Under the pieces are notes generated by a model. The model was not told where the DNA came from and did no database searches. It worked only from the letters and a program-made list of their open reading frames with translations. Both the position numbers and the translations under genes were made by a program. A stretch of DNA of 64,000 nt from an uncultured SAR116 cluster alpha proteobacterium. GTDB lineage: Bacteria > Pseudomonadota > Alphaproteobacteria > Puniceispirillales > Marisalimonadaceae. This document shows positions 15,908 through 24,530 of the stretch, one piece after another. Position 1 is the stretch's first letter. Every line of letters starts with the position of its first letter. The stretch is from NCBI GenBank assembly GCA_902595515.1, contig CACJQK010000001.1:124001-188000 (forward strand), written 5' to 3'.

Positions 15908-16882
15908 ATGGCCAAAGCAATAGTCTTAAGAAAATATGGTAATTCTGATGTTTTAAAATTGGAAGACATTAAAATCAAAAAACCAAAAGAAAATGAACTC
16001 CTCATAAGACAAACAGCAATAGGCGTTCATTTCCATGATATTTATGTCAGATCAGGGCTTTACAAAACACTAGAGCTACCTGGAATACCAGGCCTTGAAG
16101 CAGTTGGTATCATAGAAGAAACAGGAGCAAGTATAGAAGACTTTAAAAAAGGAGATAAAATAGCATACATTACAAAAAATTATGGAGCGTATTCAAGCCA
16201 CAGAAACTTGGATAAAAATCTTGCTGTTAAAATTCCTAATTTTATTTCAGATGAAATGATTGCAACAAATTTCTCAAGAGCAATTACAGTACAAATGTTA
16301 ATTGAAGAGGTTACCAAATTAAATGCTTCTGATACAATTTTAATTACAGCCGCCACAGGGGGTGTTGGAAGAATTTTTTGTCAATGGGCTAAATCAAAAG
16401 GAGCTGTTGTTATTGGTACTGTTGGAAGCAAAGAGAAAGTTATTACAGCAAAATTTTATGGGTGTGATTATACACTTACTTATCATCAAAAAGATTTTGT
16501 GGCAACAGTAATGGAACTGACAAATGGTAAAGGTGTAGATAAAATTTTTGATTCAGTTGGCAAAGATACATTTGAAAATTCTTTGAAGAGTATTAAAGTC
16601 TGTGGACATTTAATAAATTTTGGACAATCTTCAGGACCTCTTGACCCAATTTCAATGTCTATTTTAGCTGGGAAATCCCTTACAATTTCGAGACCAATTT
16701 TGTTTGATTATATTTCTAACTCAGCTTTATACAAAAAAATGGCTGATTCAGTTTTCCAAGCATTCAAAAATAATCAAATAACATTACCAGAATTTTATCC
16801 GTTCAAACTTAAAGATGCTAACTTAGCTCATAATATGTTAGAATCTAGAAGAGGTGGTGGAAGTGTGTATTTGGAGCCTTAA
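15908..16882 (+). CDS. NADPH:quinone oxidoreductase (MDR superfamily, Qor type)
   Basis: A zinc-free medium-chain reductase, probably reducing quinones or other alpha,beta-unsaturated carbonyls with NADPH. The 324-residue protein begins with the Qor-like AIVLRKYGNSDVLKLED, has GVHFHDIYVRSGLYK (the usual NFxDxYxRxGxY site with HFHDI) and PGIPGLEAVGII, and binds nucleotide at AATGGVGRIFCQWAK (about residues 148-162). There are no structural zinc cysteines. AGGTATAA precedes the ATG. It lies ahead of the rhodanese gene with a 33-base gap. Confidence 0.88.
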   Translation: MAKAIVLRKYGNSDVLKLEDIKIKKPKENELLIRQTAIGVHFHDIYVRSGLYKTLELPGIPGLEAVGIIEETGASIEDFKKGDKIAYITKNYGAYSSHRNLDKNLAVKIPNFISDEMIATNFSRAITVQMLIEEVTKLNASDTILITAATGGVGRIFCQWAKSKGAVVIGTVGSKEKVITAKFYGCDYTLTYHQKDFVATVMELTNGKGVDKIFDSVGKDTFENSLKSIKVCGHLINFGQSSGPLDPISMSILAGKSLTISRPILFDYISNSALYKKMADSVFQAFKNNQITLPEFYPFKLKDANLAHNMLESRRGGGSVYLEP

Positions 16883-16915
16883 TGAAGTCTTTGTAAATAT
16901 AGAAAATTAAAAATT

Positions 16916-17803
16916 ATGAAATTAGATACTTGGAAAAACCCTGAAGCAATTGTTAGCTGTGAGTGGTTAAGTCAAAATCTTAACAACAATAATATAAGAA
17001 TATATGACTGTACAACTTATCTGCATTATAGAGATAATGATCCTACTTTACCCTACATTGTAGAAAGTGGAAGAAAAAATTATGAACTTTGTAACATTCA
17101 AAATTCTAGTTTCTTAGATCTTCATTTAGATTTATCAGATAAAGACAGTCCGTTTAGATTTACTTTGCCTAAACTTGAAATTCTTGCTGATAGTTTCAAG
17201 AAACAAGGAATTGGAAGCGATTATCATGTAATTCTCTACTCAAGGAATGGAGCACAGTGGTCTGCGCGTATTTGGTGGATGTTAAGAGCAGTTGGATTTG
17301 ATCGTGCAAGCATATTAGATGGTGGATTTAATCAGTGGCAAAAAATGAGCTTACCTACTTCAAAAAGTAATTTAACTTTCTCAAAGTCTGATTTTGTTTT
17401 TTCACCAAGAGATAATATTTTTGTGAATAAGGATGCAGTTCTTGAAGCTATTGGTAATCCAAAGTTTATAATATTAAATTCATTGACTGCCGATATCCAT
17501 AATGGTGAAAATCCAAGATATGGGAGACGTGGAAGGATCCCTACAAGTCTTAATATACCATTTCATGAATTACTTGATGTTGAAACAGGGAAATTTAAGA
17601 AATTTGATAAATTATTAAAAATTTTTCAAGTTAACAACGTATCTAGAGATAGTTGCGTTTTAAATTATTGTGGTGGCGGTATTGCCGCATCTTTAGAGGC
17701 ATTTGTACTATATCAATTAGGTTTTGAAAATATTAAAATTTATGATAATTCGCTTCATGAATGGGCAGCTATTGATCAAACCTTACCAATGGAGAATGAT
17801 TAA
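16916..17803 (+). CDS. Two-domain sulfurtransferase (thiosulfate/3-mercaptopyruvate type)
   Basis: A 295-residue protein with two rhodanese domains. The inactive N-terminal domain shows VILYSRNGAQWSARIWWML and ILDGGFNQW. The catalytic C-terminal domain has the active-site loop NYCGGGIAAS, with the persulfide-forming cysteine followed by GGGIA, near residue 246. The family moves sulfane sulfur from thiosulfate or mercaptopyruvate to cyanide or thiol acceptors; the loop does not decide clearly between the two. Its TAA is directly abutted, in the same frame, by the region encoding RsmJ. Confidence 0.88.
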   Translation: MKLDTWKNPEAIVSCEWLSQNLNNNNIRIYDCTTYLHYRDNDPTLPYIVESGRKNYELCNIQNSSFLDLHLDLSDKDSPFRFTLPKLEILADSFKKQGIGSDYHVILYSRNGAQWSARIWWMLRAVGFDRASILDGGFNQWQKMSLPTSKSNLTFSKSDFVFSPRDNIFVNKDAVLEAIGNPKFIILNSLTADIHNGENPRYGRRGRIPTSLNIPFHELLDVETGKFKKFDKLLKIFQVNNVSRDSCVLNYCGGGIAASLEAFVLYQLGFENIKIYDNSLHEWAAIDQTLPMEND

Positions 17804-18388
17804 ATTTTAAAATGTTCTTTTGTTGAAGGTCCAATTTTACATAGATTAAAATACGGCAAAGGTAGAGGTCAAAACCTTGCTAAAGCTGTTGGTATGAAAT
17901 TTAATAAAAACAGAAATATAGTAGATGCAACAGCTGGATTAGGATACGATTCATTTATTCTAGCTTCTCTTGGAGCCAAAGTCACATTAATTGAAAGATC
18001 AGAAAAAATGTACAAAATTCTTCAAAATGGTTTTAATGAAGGGGTATCATTCGGCGGTGAAATTAAGAACATAATAAATAGAATGAATTTATTATTTGGA
18101 GACTCTAAAGATGTTTTACCAAAGCTATCTCCTGAAGTTATTATGATCGATACTATGTATAAAGACAGAAAGAAAACAGCTCTTGTTAAAAACAATATGA
18201 GACTTGTTAGAAAGATTGTGGGTCCTGATTCTGATTATATTGAACTTCTTAAAGTAGCTTTAAATTGTGCAAAGAACAGGGTAGTTCTCAAACAACCTAG
18301 ATATGCAGATCCAATTAAAGAGATTAGAAAATGCTCTCACCAGATTTTAGGAAAAACGATACGCTATGATGTATTTATGACCAATTAG
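17804..18388 (+). CDS. rsmJ: 16S rRNA m2G1516 methyltransferase RsmJ, non-standard start
   Basis: RsmJ methylates G1516 of 16S rRNA using SAM. Family sequence begins right after the rhodanese stop: KCSFVEGPILHRLKYGKGRG (from 17810), then VDATAGLGYDSFILASLGA, the SAM-binding motif I, and LIERSEKM. The C-terminal part has VIMIDTMYKDRKKTA and VVLKQPRYA, also typical. The first in-frame ATG is at 17894, inside the conserved domain, and between 17804 and 17894 there is no in-frame ATG, GTG or TTG. The best candidate start is ATT at 17804, immediately after the upstream TAA, which would need translational coupling. The protein would be about 194 residues, shorter than the E. coli one (about 250). 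A frameshift in the 5' end is the alternative. Confidence 0.75.
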   Translation: MLKCSFVEGPILHRLKYGKGRGQNLAKAVGMKFNKNRNIVDATAGLGYDSFILASLGAKVTLIERSEKMYKILQNGFNEGVSFGGEIKNIINRMNLLFGDSKDVLPKLSPEVIMIDTMYKDRKKTALVKNNMRLVRKIVGPDSDYIELLKVALNCAKNRVVLKQPRYADPIKEIRKCSHQILGKTIRYDVFMTN

Positions 18389-18507
18389 TTTTTTTATAAA
18401 TGAAACGATTTGTAATTATAAATATAATTTGAATATTTTCAAAAAATATTAAATATTCTAATTTTGAGACGTATTATCTTTAGTACACTATTTCGGAATT
18501 GTTTATA

Positions 18508-19032
18508 ATGAAATTATTTTTTTTAACATTATTATTCATTTTTTTATCGGGCTGTTTTCAAAAAACATCATTTATAAGTAGATATGGTCAAAGTATAGTA
18601 TTAAATCCAAGCCAAACAGAAAAAAATGTCAATAAAATTGAAACTATTTCAGACCAAAAATTAACAAATCTAAATAAGCCAAGTGGTTTTTTATCAAAAA
18701 AAGACATAGACTATTCTACTAAATTTCAAAATATTGATTTTTCTTCTAGTAAATTTCTCAAGGGTGACCCTAATTGTATTAGTATCATTAGAGTTAAAGT
18801 ACTTGGTAGTTTAAGCTATAATGAATTAATGTATGAACTTAAAAAAAGGGCTGCTACTATGGGTGGTAATGCTATTGGAATTCAAAATTTAAATGAAAAC
18901 AAAGAGATCACTTACGCTAATCAAGAAATTGAAATTGAGAATAGTTTAGATGTACGTTACGCTTTCATGAAGCAAACGAATCTTTTATCAAGTGTAACCG
19001 CTGACATTTTTAAATGTAAATCAGACGTATAA
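18508..19032 (+). CDS. Outer-membrane or periplasmic lipoprotein, hypothetical
   Basis: A 174-residue protein. I choose the ATG at 18508, three codons into the longest frame, because it opens a perfect lipoprotein signal: MKLFFLTLLFIFLSGCF, with lipobox LSGC and Cys16 as the modified residue. The C-terminal half contains KKRAATMGGNAIGIQN, which resembles the shared segment of RcsF/DUF4156-like lipoproteins, and two further cysteines (PNCIS and FKCKS) that could form a disulfide. The assignment to that group is tentative. Confidence 0.65.
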   Translation: MKLFFLTLLFIFLSGCFQKTSFISRYGQSIVLNPSQTEKNVNKIETISDQKLTNLNKPSGFLSKKDIDYSTKFQNIDFSSSKFLKGDPNCISIIRVKVLGSLSYNELMYELKKRAATMGGNAIGIQNLNENKEITYANQEIEIENSLDVRYAFMKQTNLLSSVTADIFKCKSDV

Positions 19033-19073
19033 TAAAAAGTTTTTTCTCTTAACAAAAATACTATAATTAAAAT

Positions 19074-19277
19074 ATGAAATTTTTCATTTTTATATTATGT
19101 TTTTTGTTCCCATTTGGGTTAGCGTATTTAATAAAAGAAGTTGAGTTAAGTATTTATGTAATTACGTTAATAATAATATTATTTACAATATTTATAATAA
19201 GTTATTTAAACAAATATAATAAATATGCTCAATTTTCTTTAAAAAGTTTATTATTTAAAACAAAGAACAAAAATTAA
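19074..19277 (+). CDS. Hypothetical small membrane protein, 67 residues
   Basis: Two hydrophobic segments (about residues 2-18 and 27-45) separated by a short acidic link, then a basic tail ending KTKNKN. Not recognised. It ends 2 bases before the convergent gene. Confidence 0.45.
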   Translation: MKFFIFILCFLFPFGLAYLIKEVELSIYVITLIIILFTIFIISYLNKYNKYAQFSLKSLLFKTKNKN

Positions 19278-19279
19278 AA

Positions 19280-19687
19280 TTAAAATACTGTATTAACCAG
19301 ATTCATAGCTATTGCTGTACAACTGACAGAAGAACCAATCATTATTGCTCTATCTCCCCATTGCATTCCTACATAAATCCAACCGATACAACTAACTATA
19401 TAAGCTATCTGTCCATAAAGAATAAAAGATGCACTTATTAGAAAAATACCTGCAACTGCTAAAAGCATTGAAATCCACTTTACGTACCAGTCCGTAGTAC
19501 CCGTTGGAGTTGTAGGTTTTATTTCATCATACTCAGTTTGAAGTTCTTCCAACTCTTGCTTAAGTCTTTTTTTCTCATGTGATAATTCCATTGCTAATCT
19601 ACCAGCTTTTGTCATAGAACTTCCCGCTAAAGAAGAGTTTGAGTCATTTGTTTGATCAGTAATAACACTAATATTTTTGTCTTCCAT
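19280..19687 (-). CDS. Hypothetical protein with coiled coil and membrane segments
   Basis: 135 residues from the ATG at 19687; a GTG three codons upstream also opens the frame, but AAGGTG is better spaced for the ATG. A polar, Ser/Thr-rich N-terminus is followed by a clear coiled-coil helix (ELSHEKKRLKQELEELQTEY) and then two or three hydrophobic segments (from about residue 67). It could be a membrane-tethered scaffold. No family was recognised with confidence. Confidence 0.55.
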   Translation of the reverse strand: MEDKNISVITDQTNDSNSSLAGSSMTKAGRLAMELSHEKKRLKQELEELQTEYDEIKPTTPTGTTDWYVKWISMLLAVAGIFLISASFILYGQIAYIVSCIGWIYVGMQWGDRAIMIGSSVSCTAIAMNLVNTVF

Positions 19688-19810
19688 TACAGTCACCTTA
19701 AAACAAAATAATTAAATTTTTCTATTAAATTATTTATATAATTTGTCAAAATTTATTTTCTAAATTTCAAAATTTATTTAGAATATTTTATTATTAATAG
19801 GAGAGTTTTT

Positions 19811-20302
19811 ATGAAATGGGAAACTGGGACGTTATTGCATATACATATTGCCCCTAAGGCTTCTGTTGACATGGTAGAATTAGAAGAAGCAGAATTAGTT
19901 GAAGGTAAGGGTATTATTAATGATCGTTACTATAACAAAACAGGTACATATTCACCTAAACCTGATATAAGAGATATAACTTTAATAGAAAATGAAGTTC
20001 TCGAGGCATTGGCAGTTAATCAACCACCACTTCAAGAAAAACCTATTATTTTAAAACCCATAGAACATAGAAGAAATTTAACTACATCTGGTGTGCCACT
20101 TAATTATTTAGTAGGGAAAAAGTTTAAAGTTGGAGATGTAATTTTGCTTGGTGGAAGACTTAACTTTCCATGTAAATATCTTGCGGATCTTCTTAAAAAA
20201 CCACTTGTTCTGCCATTATATAATAGATCTGGTCTAAATTGCTCGATAGTTAAGGGAGGAATAATTAGAAAAGGTGATCAAATTATTCAAATCGAAGACT
20301 AA
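19811..20302 (+). CDS. MOSC-domain protein
   Basis: A 163-residue single-domain MOSC protein, related to the C-terminal domain of molybdenum-cofactor sulfurase. Typical features are LVEGKGIINDRYYN (about residues 29-42), RRNLTTSGVPLNYLVGKKF (about residues 92-110) and a conserved cysteine in LNFPCKYLADLL. Such domains are thought to carry sulfur or bind a molybdopterin-like cofactor. A strong GGAG precedes the ATG. Its 3' end overlaps the convergent chrA by four bases. Confidence 0.88.
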   Translation: MKWETGTLLHIHIAPKASVDMVELEEAELVEGKGIINDRYYNKTGTYSPKPDIRDITLIENEVLEALAVNQPPLQEKPIILKPIEHRRNLTTSGVPLNYLVGKKFKVGDVILLGGRLNFPCKYLADLLKKPLVLPLYNRSGLNCSIVKGGIIRKGDQIIQIED

Positions 20303-21504
20303 ATCACCAATGTAAATATCCAACCACAAAATGATATAAAGATCACCGCTGCCCACTGAGGTATTTTAATAAAAAATAAAATTATAAAAGAAATTAAGAT
20401 AAGAGCAAAATCATAATAGCTTTTTAGACTAGTAATGATTATAGGGTCATACAAGGCAGCAATTAATAATCCTATAACACTAGCGTTAACGGCTTTAAAA
20501 GCATTAATAATTAAACCAAATTTTCTTAATTCATTCCATATTGATAATGTACCTATAATTAAGAGAAATGAAGGCAGGAAAATAAAAAACAAACAAAAAA
20601 ACCCTGTTAACATAGTATTGATTTCACTTTTTAAAAATATTCCTAAATAGGATGAAAATGTAAACAAAGGACCCGGTATAGCTTGTGACGCGCCATAACC
20701 TGCTAAGAATAAATCATTTTCTATCATACCACTAGCAACAAATTCTTCGTTTAATAATGGTAATACAACGTGCCCTCCTCCAAAAACCAAGGAACCAACT
20801 TTAAAGAAACTATTCGCTAAATTTAAAAGATTAGAATTAAAAATTTCATTCACAATTGGGAGAATTATTAAAAAAGTGAAAAATAAAATTATTGGGAAAA
20901 TCTTCCAAAAACCTATTTCAACAGAAAACTTTTGGTTTTTTCCTTTTCTTTTTTGTTCTCTATATACAAACACCCCAATTAGACCACTTAGAGTCAAACA
21001 CATTAATTGATTTAATGATGATGGAAAAATTATTAAAAACAAAGCTGTTAAAAATGCTATTAAATATCCAATGTTGTCTTTTAATAAATTTTTACTCATC
21101 CCTAATATTGCTTGAAATACAATTATCACAACAATTGCTTTCAAACCTTTTAAAACACCATGATGAATTGAATTGTCATAATTTAAAATTGCATAACCAA
21201 ATAGCATAAGAATTATTACTGAAGGCATCGTAAAACCCACCCAAGCTAAAATAGCTCCTTTTACACCTTTGAAGTAATATCCAATAGATATACCAACCTG
21301 ACTAGAAGAAGGGCCTGGCAAAAAATTGCAAAGAGAAACAAAATCAGCATAGGTTTTTTCATCTAACCATTTTTTTTGTTTTACAAAGAAGTTTCGAAAA
21401 TAACCAATATGGGCTATTGGTCCTCCAAAGGAAGTAAAGCCTAATAATAGAAAGGAGAGAAAAATATCTAAATTTTCAATTTTTATTTTATTATTTTTTT
21501 TCAC
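20299..21504 (-). CDS. chrA: Chromate transporter, two-domain ChrA
   Basis: A chromate (or sulfate-like anion) efflux family protein of 401 residues made of two homologous halves. The N-terminal half carries FTSFGGPIAHIGYFRNFFVK (about residues 19-38) and NFLPGPSSSQVGISIGYYFK; the C-terminal half repeats it as LVFGGGHVVLPLLNEEF and ASQAIPGPLFTFSSYLG. About ten to twelve spans are expected. In sea water the physiological substrate may not be chromate. Confidence 0.92.
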   Translation of the reverse strand: MKKNNKIKIENLDIFLSFLLLGFTSFGGPIAHIGYFRNFFVKQKKWLDEKTYADFVSLCNFLPGPSSSQVGISIGYYFKGVKGAILAWVGFTMPSVIILMLFGYAILNYDNSIHHGVLKGLKAIVVIIVFQAILGMSKNLLKDNIGYLIAFLTALFLIIFPSSLNQLMCLTLSGLIGVFVYREQKRKGKNQKFSVEIGFWKIFPIILFFTFLIILPIVNEIFNSNLLNLANSFFKVGSLVFGGGHVVLPLLNEEFVASGMIENDLFLAGYGASQAIPGPLFTFSSYLGIFLKSEINTMLTGFFCLFFIFLPSFLLIIGTLSIWNELRKFGLIINAFKAVNASVIGLLIAALYDPIIITSLKSYYDFALILISFIILFFIKIPQWAAVIFISFCGWIFTLVI

Positions 21505-21578
21505 TATTAAGTAGTCTAAATTTACTTTATTCTATGATCTTATACTACTAAATAACTTAGCTTAACAGAGGATTAAAT

Positions 21579-22028
21579 GTGAAAAATAAAAATGTAATAT
21601 TTTATATAAGCTTCTTATTAATCTCCAGTATTGTTTCTATAACGCCTTTACATGCCAATGAAGGTGCTCCAGGAGTAGTTAAAGAAAGAATGGATAAATT
21701 TAAGATAAGCAAAAAAATGATGCAAACTATTCATAAATCCATTCAAAGTGAAGACTTTGAAACAATAGAAAAATCTGCAACTACTCTTTATAATTGGAGT
21801 AAAGAAATGATAAAATATTTCCCAGAAGGAAGTGACATAGCTCCTTCTGAAGCCTCTGCAGATATTTGGTTAGATCCAGAAGGTTTTAAAAAAGCAGTTA
21901 ATAATTTTGAGTTAGCATCTTTAAAATTAATTAATAATTCTAAAGAAAAAGATTTTGACAATACAGTTGATTCGTTCCGAAGCCTTGCTGGAACGTGTAA
22001 AGGATGTCACCAAAAGTTTAGAAATTAA
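21579..22028 (+). CDS. Cytochrome c' / c-556 type cytochrome
   Basis: A periplasmic four-helix-bundle cytochrome. The 149-residue product has a signal peptide (FYISFLLISSIVSIT, cleaved near LHANE) and a single C-terminal haem motif CKGCH (about residues 141-145) in the usual place for cytochrome c', with a lysine-rich end. ERMDKFKISKKMMQTI is the usual start of helix A. The start is GTG at 21579 behind AGAGGA. Its redox partner cannot be told. Confidence 0.9.
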   Translation: MKNKNVIFYISFLLISSIVSITPLHANEGAPGVVKERMDKFKISKKMMQTIHKSIQSEDFETIEKSATTLYNWSKEMIKYFPEGSDIAPSEASADIWLDPEGFKKAVNNFELASLKLINNSKEKDFDNTVDSFRSLAGTCKGCHQKFRN

Positions 22029-22051
22029 ATTATTTTAAAAGGTATAGCATT

Positions 22052-23101
22052 ATGCAAGGAATTGTATTTCTAGGAGATAAAAAATTAGAAATTCAGGATT
22101 TTGAGGACCCTTCACCAGGACCAAATGATGTGATTATTGAGATCAAGGCATCAGGAATGTGTGGAAGTGATCTCAAATTTTACAGAGCAAATAATGGTCC
22201 ATCATCTCTGGGTCTTGGAGGTGATGATAAACCAGTTATTGCTGGACATGAACCATGTGGTACTATTGTAGAAATAGGGTCTAACGTACCAAAAAAAACT
22301 TTTCAATTAGACACACGTGTAATGCAACATCATTATGAAGGTTGTGGCACCTGTTCACACTGTTCCACAGGATGGCAACAACTTTGTATTGATGGAGTTA
22401 AAGTCGTTTTTGGTGTTACTGGACACGGTGCGCATTCTAAATATATGAAGTGTCCTGCTAACACATTAGTTCATTTGAGAGATGAAATATCATTTGTTGC
22501 TGGTGCAGCAATATCATGTGGAACTGGGACCGCATGGGGAGCTTTAGAAAGATTAGATTTAAAATCAAGTCAAACTATAGCGATTTTTGGCATGGGACCC
22601 GTTGGATTGTCAGCTGTTATGTTAGCTAAAAAGATGGGGTCAAGAGTTATTGCAATTGACATAAATAAACAAAGGTTAGAGAGATCAATTGAATTTGGAG
22701 CAGATATACTCATAAATCCTAACGAAAGCAATGACTTGTTAGAAGAAATAAGGGATTTAACAAAAGGTATTGGAGTTGATGCATCTTTAGAAGCGTCATC
22801 TTCACCAGAGGCACGTTCATTGGCAGTAAAGAGTGTGAAAACATGGGGCAAAGCATGCTTTGTAGGTGAAGGTGGAGATGTAACTTTAGATGTTAGTAAT
22901 GATCTATTAAGGAGACAAGTTACACTTATAGGAAGTTGGACATTTTCAAAACATGGACAAGCCCAATGTGCTGATTTTATAGTAGATAAAAAACTGAATG
23001 TTGATAATTTATTTACACACACGTGGTCATTAAACCAAGCAGAAGAAGCCTATAAAATATTTGACAAGCAATCCGATGGGAAAGGGGTTATCATACCTTA
23101 G
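22052..23101 (+). CDS. Zinc-dependent alcohol dehydrogenase (MDR superfamily)
   Basis: A 349-residue NAD(P)-dependent dehydrogenase. The catalytic zinc site includes Cys in GMCGSDLKFY and the GHEPCG motif; the structural zinc site is GCGTCSHCSTGWQQLC (C-x2-C-x2-C-x7-C). The nucleotide-binding motif is FGMGPVGLSAVMLAK (about residues 177-191). The layout resembles threonine- or sorbitol-dehydrogenase-like members, but the alcohol cannot be named. It is 23 bases after the cytochrome c' gene. Confidence 0.88.
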   Translation: MQGIVFLGDKKLEIQDFEDPSPGPNDVIIEIKASGMCGSDLKFYRANNGPSSLGLGGDDKPVIAGHEPCGTIVEIGSNVPKKTFQLDTRVMQHHYEGCGTCSHCSTGWQQLCIDGVKVVFGVTGHGAHSKYMKCPANTLVHLRDEISFVAGAAISCGTGTAWGALERLDLKSSQTIAIFGMGPVGLSAVMLAKKMGSRVIAIDINKQRLERSIEFGADILINPNESNDLLEEIRDLTKGIGVDASLEASSSPEARSLAVKSVKTWGKACFVGEGGDVTLDVSNDLLRRQVTLIGSWTFSKHGQAQCADFIVDKKLNVDNLFTHTWSLNQAEEAYKIFDKQSDGKGVIIP

Positions 23102-23110
23102 ATCTTCAAA

Positions 23111-24520
23111 TCAATTCTGTTTATAATACGATTTCCAAGGTCCATAGTGTAAGCTTAAACTTATAAATAAGCCATAAATTATCAAACCAGACGACATAGT
23201 AATAAATAATAAATACGGACTAGCTACATTATTATACAAAAAGAATGAACTCAAAATCACAACAAAAATCAATCTTAAAAAGGTTCCTACAACTGGCCAA
23301 AACAAAGTATTGAATGCTTGACATACAAAATAAAGACCAAGACCAAGAGCAAAAAAGCCATAAAAGGGTGCAACTACTTTCAAATAAACTTCAGCAGCAT
23401 CTATAGCTTGAGGATTGTGTGTGAAAAAATTGGACCAGAGTTCAGGATAAAATGAAAAGAACAATCCTGTAATACCGACAATGAAAACAGAAAAAGCTGT
23501 ACCCTTCCAAGTCATTTGTACAGCTCTTTTTAATTTATTTGCACCAACATTTGCCCCTACTATTGCAATAAGGGCACCACCTACTCCAAAAATAATAGGA
23601 ATCAAAAGCAATTCTAACCTTATTGCAATACCAAATCCAGCTGTCCAATGTGATCCGAAAATTCCAATCACTGCTGTACAGAATAATGCTAATGAAATTG
23701 TCATTAAAGACTGACAACTTGCTAATGAACCCGATTTAATTAACTTTAAAAATCCGTCTAGTTGCAAAATTTTGGAAAATTTAAATGAATAAGAATGATT
23801 TCCAAAAAAATAAAAACCTAATATAAATATTAATCCAAAAAAATATCCAGACAATAATGAAATGGCAGACCATTCTAAAGAATTAAATAAATAATTTTCA
23901 CTTAAAAATACTACATTATTTTTTAAAATAAAATTTCCATCAAGATAATTAAAATTGAAACTTGCTAGTAAAACATGAGAAGACAGAACAATCAGCCAAC
24001 TAAAAGCTGGCATTATTGTATTACCTGAGCCTCTAGTAATAGAAATAATAATATTAAATAACCAAATCAAAAAAATTCCACCTAATAATATGTTACCATA
24101 ACTTAAAGCTGCGCTGCTTACCTCTTGATCTATTTTCATAAAGATAAAAAATCTTTCTGAAATGGAAAAAAAAAGTAACATCATAAGTAGTGCTCCCAAC
24201 AATGAAATTAATATTGCTGACCTAAAGATACATTCTGCTAAATGTAGGTTTTTGCTTCCAAAAGCTCTTGCAGTAGCACCGCTTATAGCTCCACCAAAAG
24301 CTCCATTAGATAGCATGCTTGTTAACATGAAAATTGGAAAAATATAAGCTACACCAGCTAATTCAGAAATGCCTATTTTCCCTATATACCAAAGATCAAA
24401 TATAACAGTACTAGCAGATAAAAAGGTAGCGCATATATTTGGTATAGCTAATTTAAAAAAAATCTTATTGAATGGTAATTCAATTAATTCATTAGAGATT
24501 TTTTTTTTATTCAAAACCAA
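23111..24520 (-). CDS. MATE-family efflux transporter
   Basis: A 469-residue membrane protein with about twelve spans arranged in two similar halves, as in NorM/DinF-type multidrug and toxic compound exporters. The N-terminal signature PFNKIFFKLAIPNICATFLS and the early VIFDLWYIGKIGISELAGVA (the usual DxxFIGxLG pattern) are visible. The start appears to be TTG at 24520 or 24514. The substrate is unknown. Confidence 0.88.
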   Translation of the reverse strand: MVLNKKKISNELIELPFNKIFFKLAIPNICATFLSASTVIFDLWYIGKIGISELAGVAYIFPIFMLTSMLSNGAFGGAISGATARAFGSKNLHLAECIFRSAILISLLGALLMMLLFFSISERFFIFMKIDQEVSSAALSYGNILLGGIFLIWLFNIIISITRGSGNTIMPAFSWLIVLSSHVLLASFNFNYLDGNFILKNNVVFLSENYLFNSLEWSAISLLSGYFFGLIFILGFYFFGNHSYSFKFSKILQLDGFLKLIKSGSLASCQSLMTISLALFCTAVIGIFGSHWTAGFGIAIRLELLLIPIIFGVGGALIAIVGANVGANKLKRAVQMTWKGTAFSVFIVGITGLFFSFYPELWSNFFTHNPQAIDAAEVYLKVVAPFYGFFALGLGLYFVCQAFNTLFWPVVGTFLRLIFVVILSSFFLYNNVASPYLLFITMSSGLIIYGLFISLSLHYGPWKSYYKQN

Positions 24521-24530
24521 TCTTTCAAGA

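Noticed and set aside
22570-23022. 150-codon open frame on the minus strand
   Set aside because: It lies fully inside the Zn-alcohol dehydrogenase gene, whose motifs are intact in the other frame; the antisense product has no family features.
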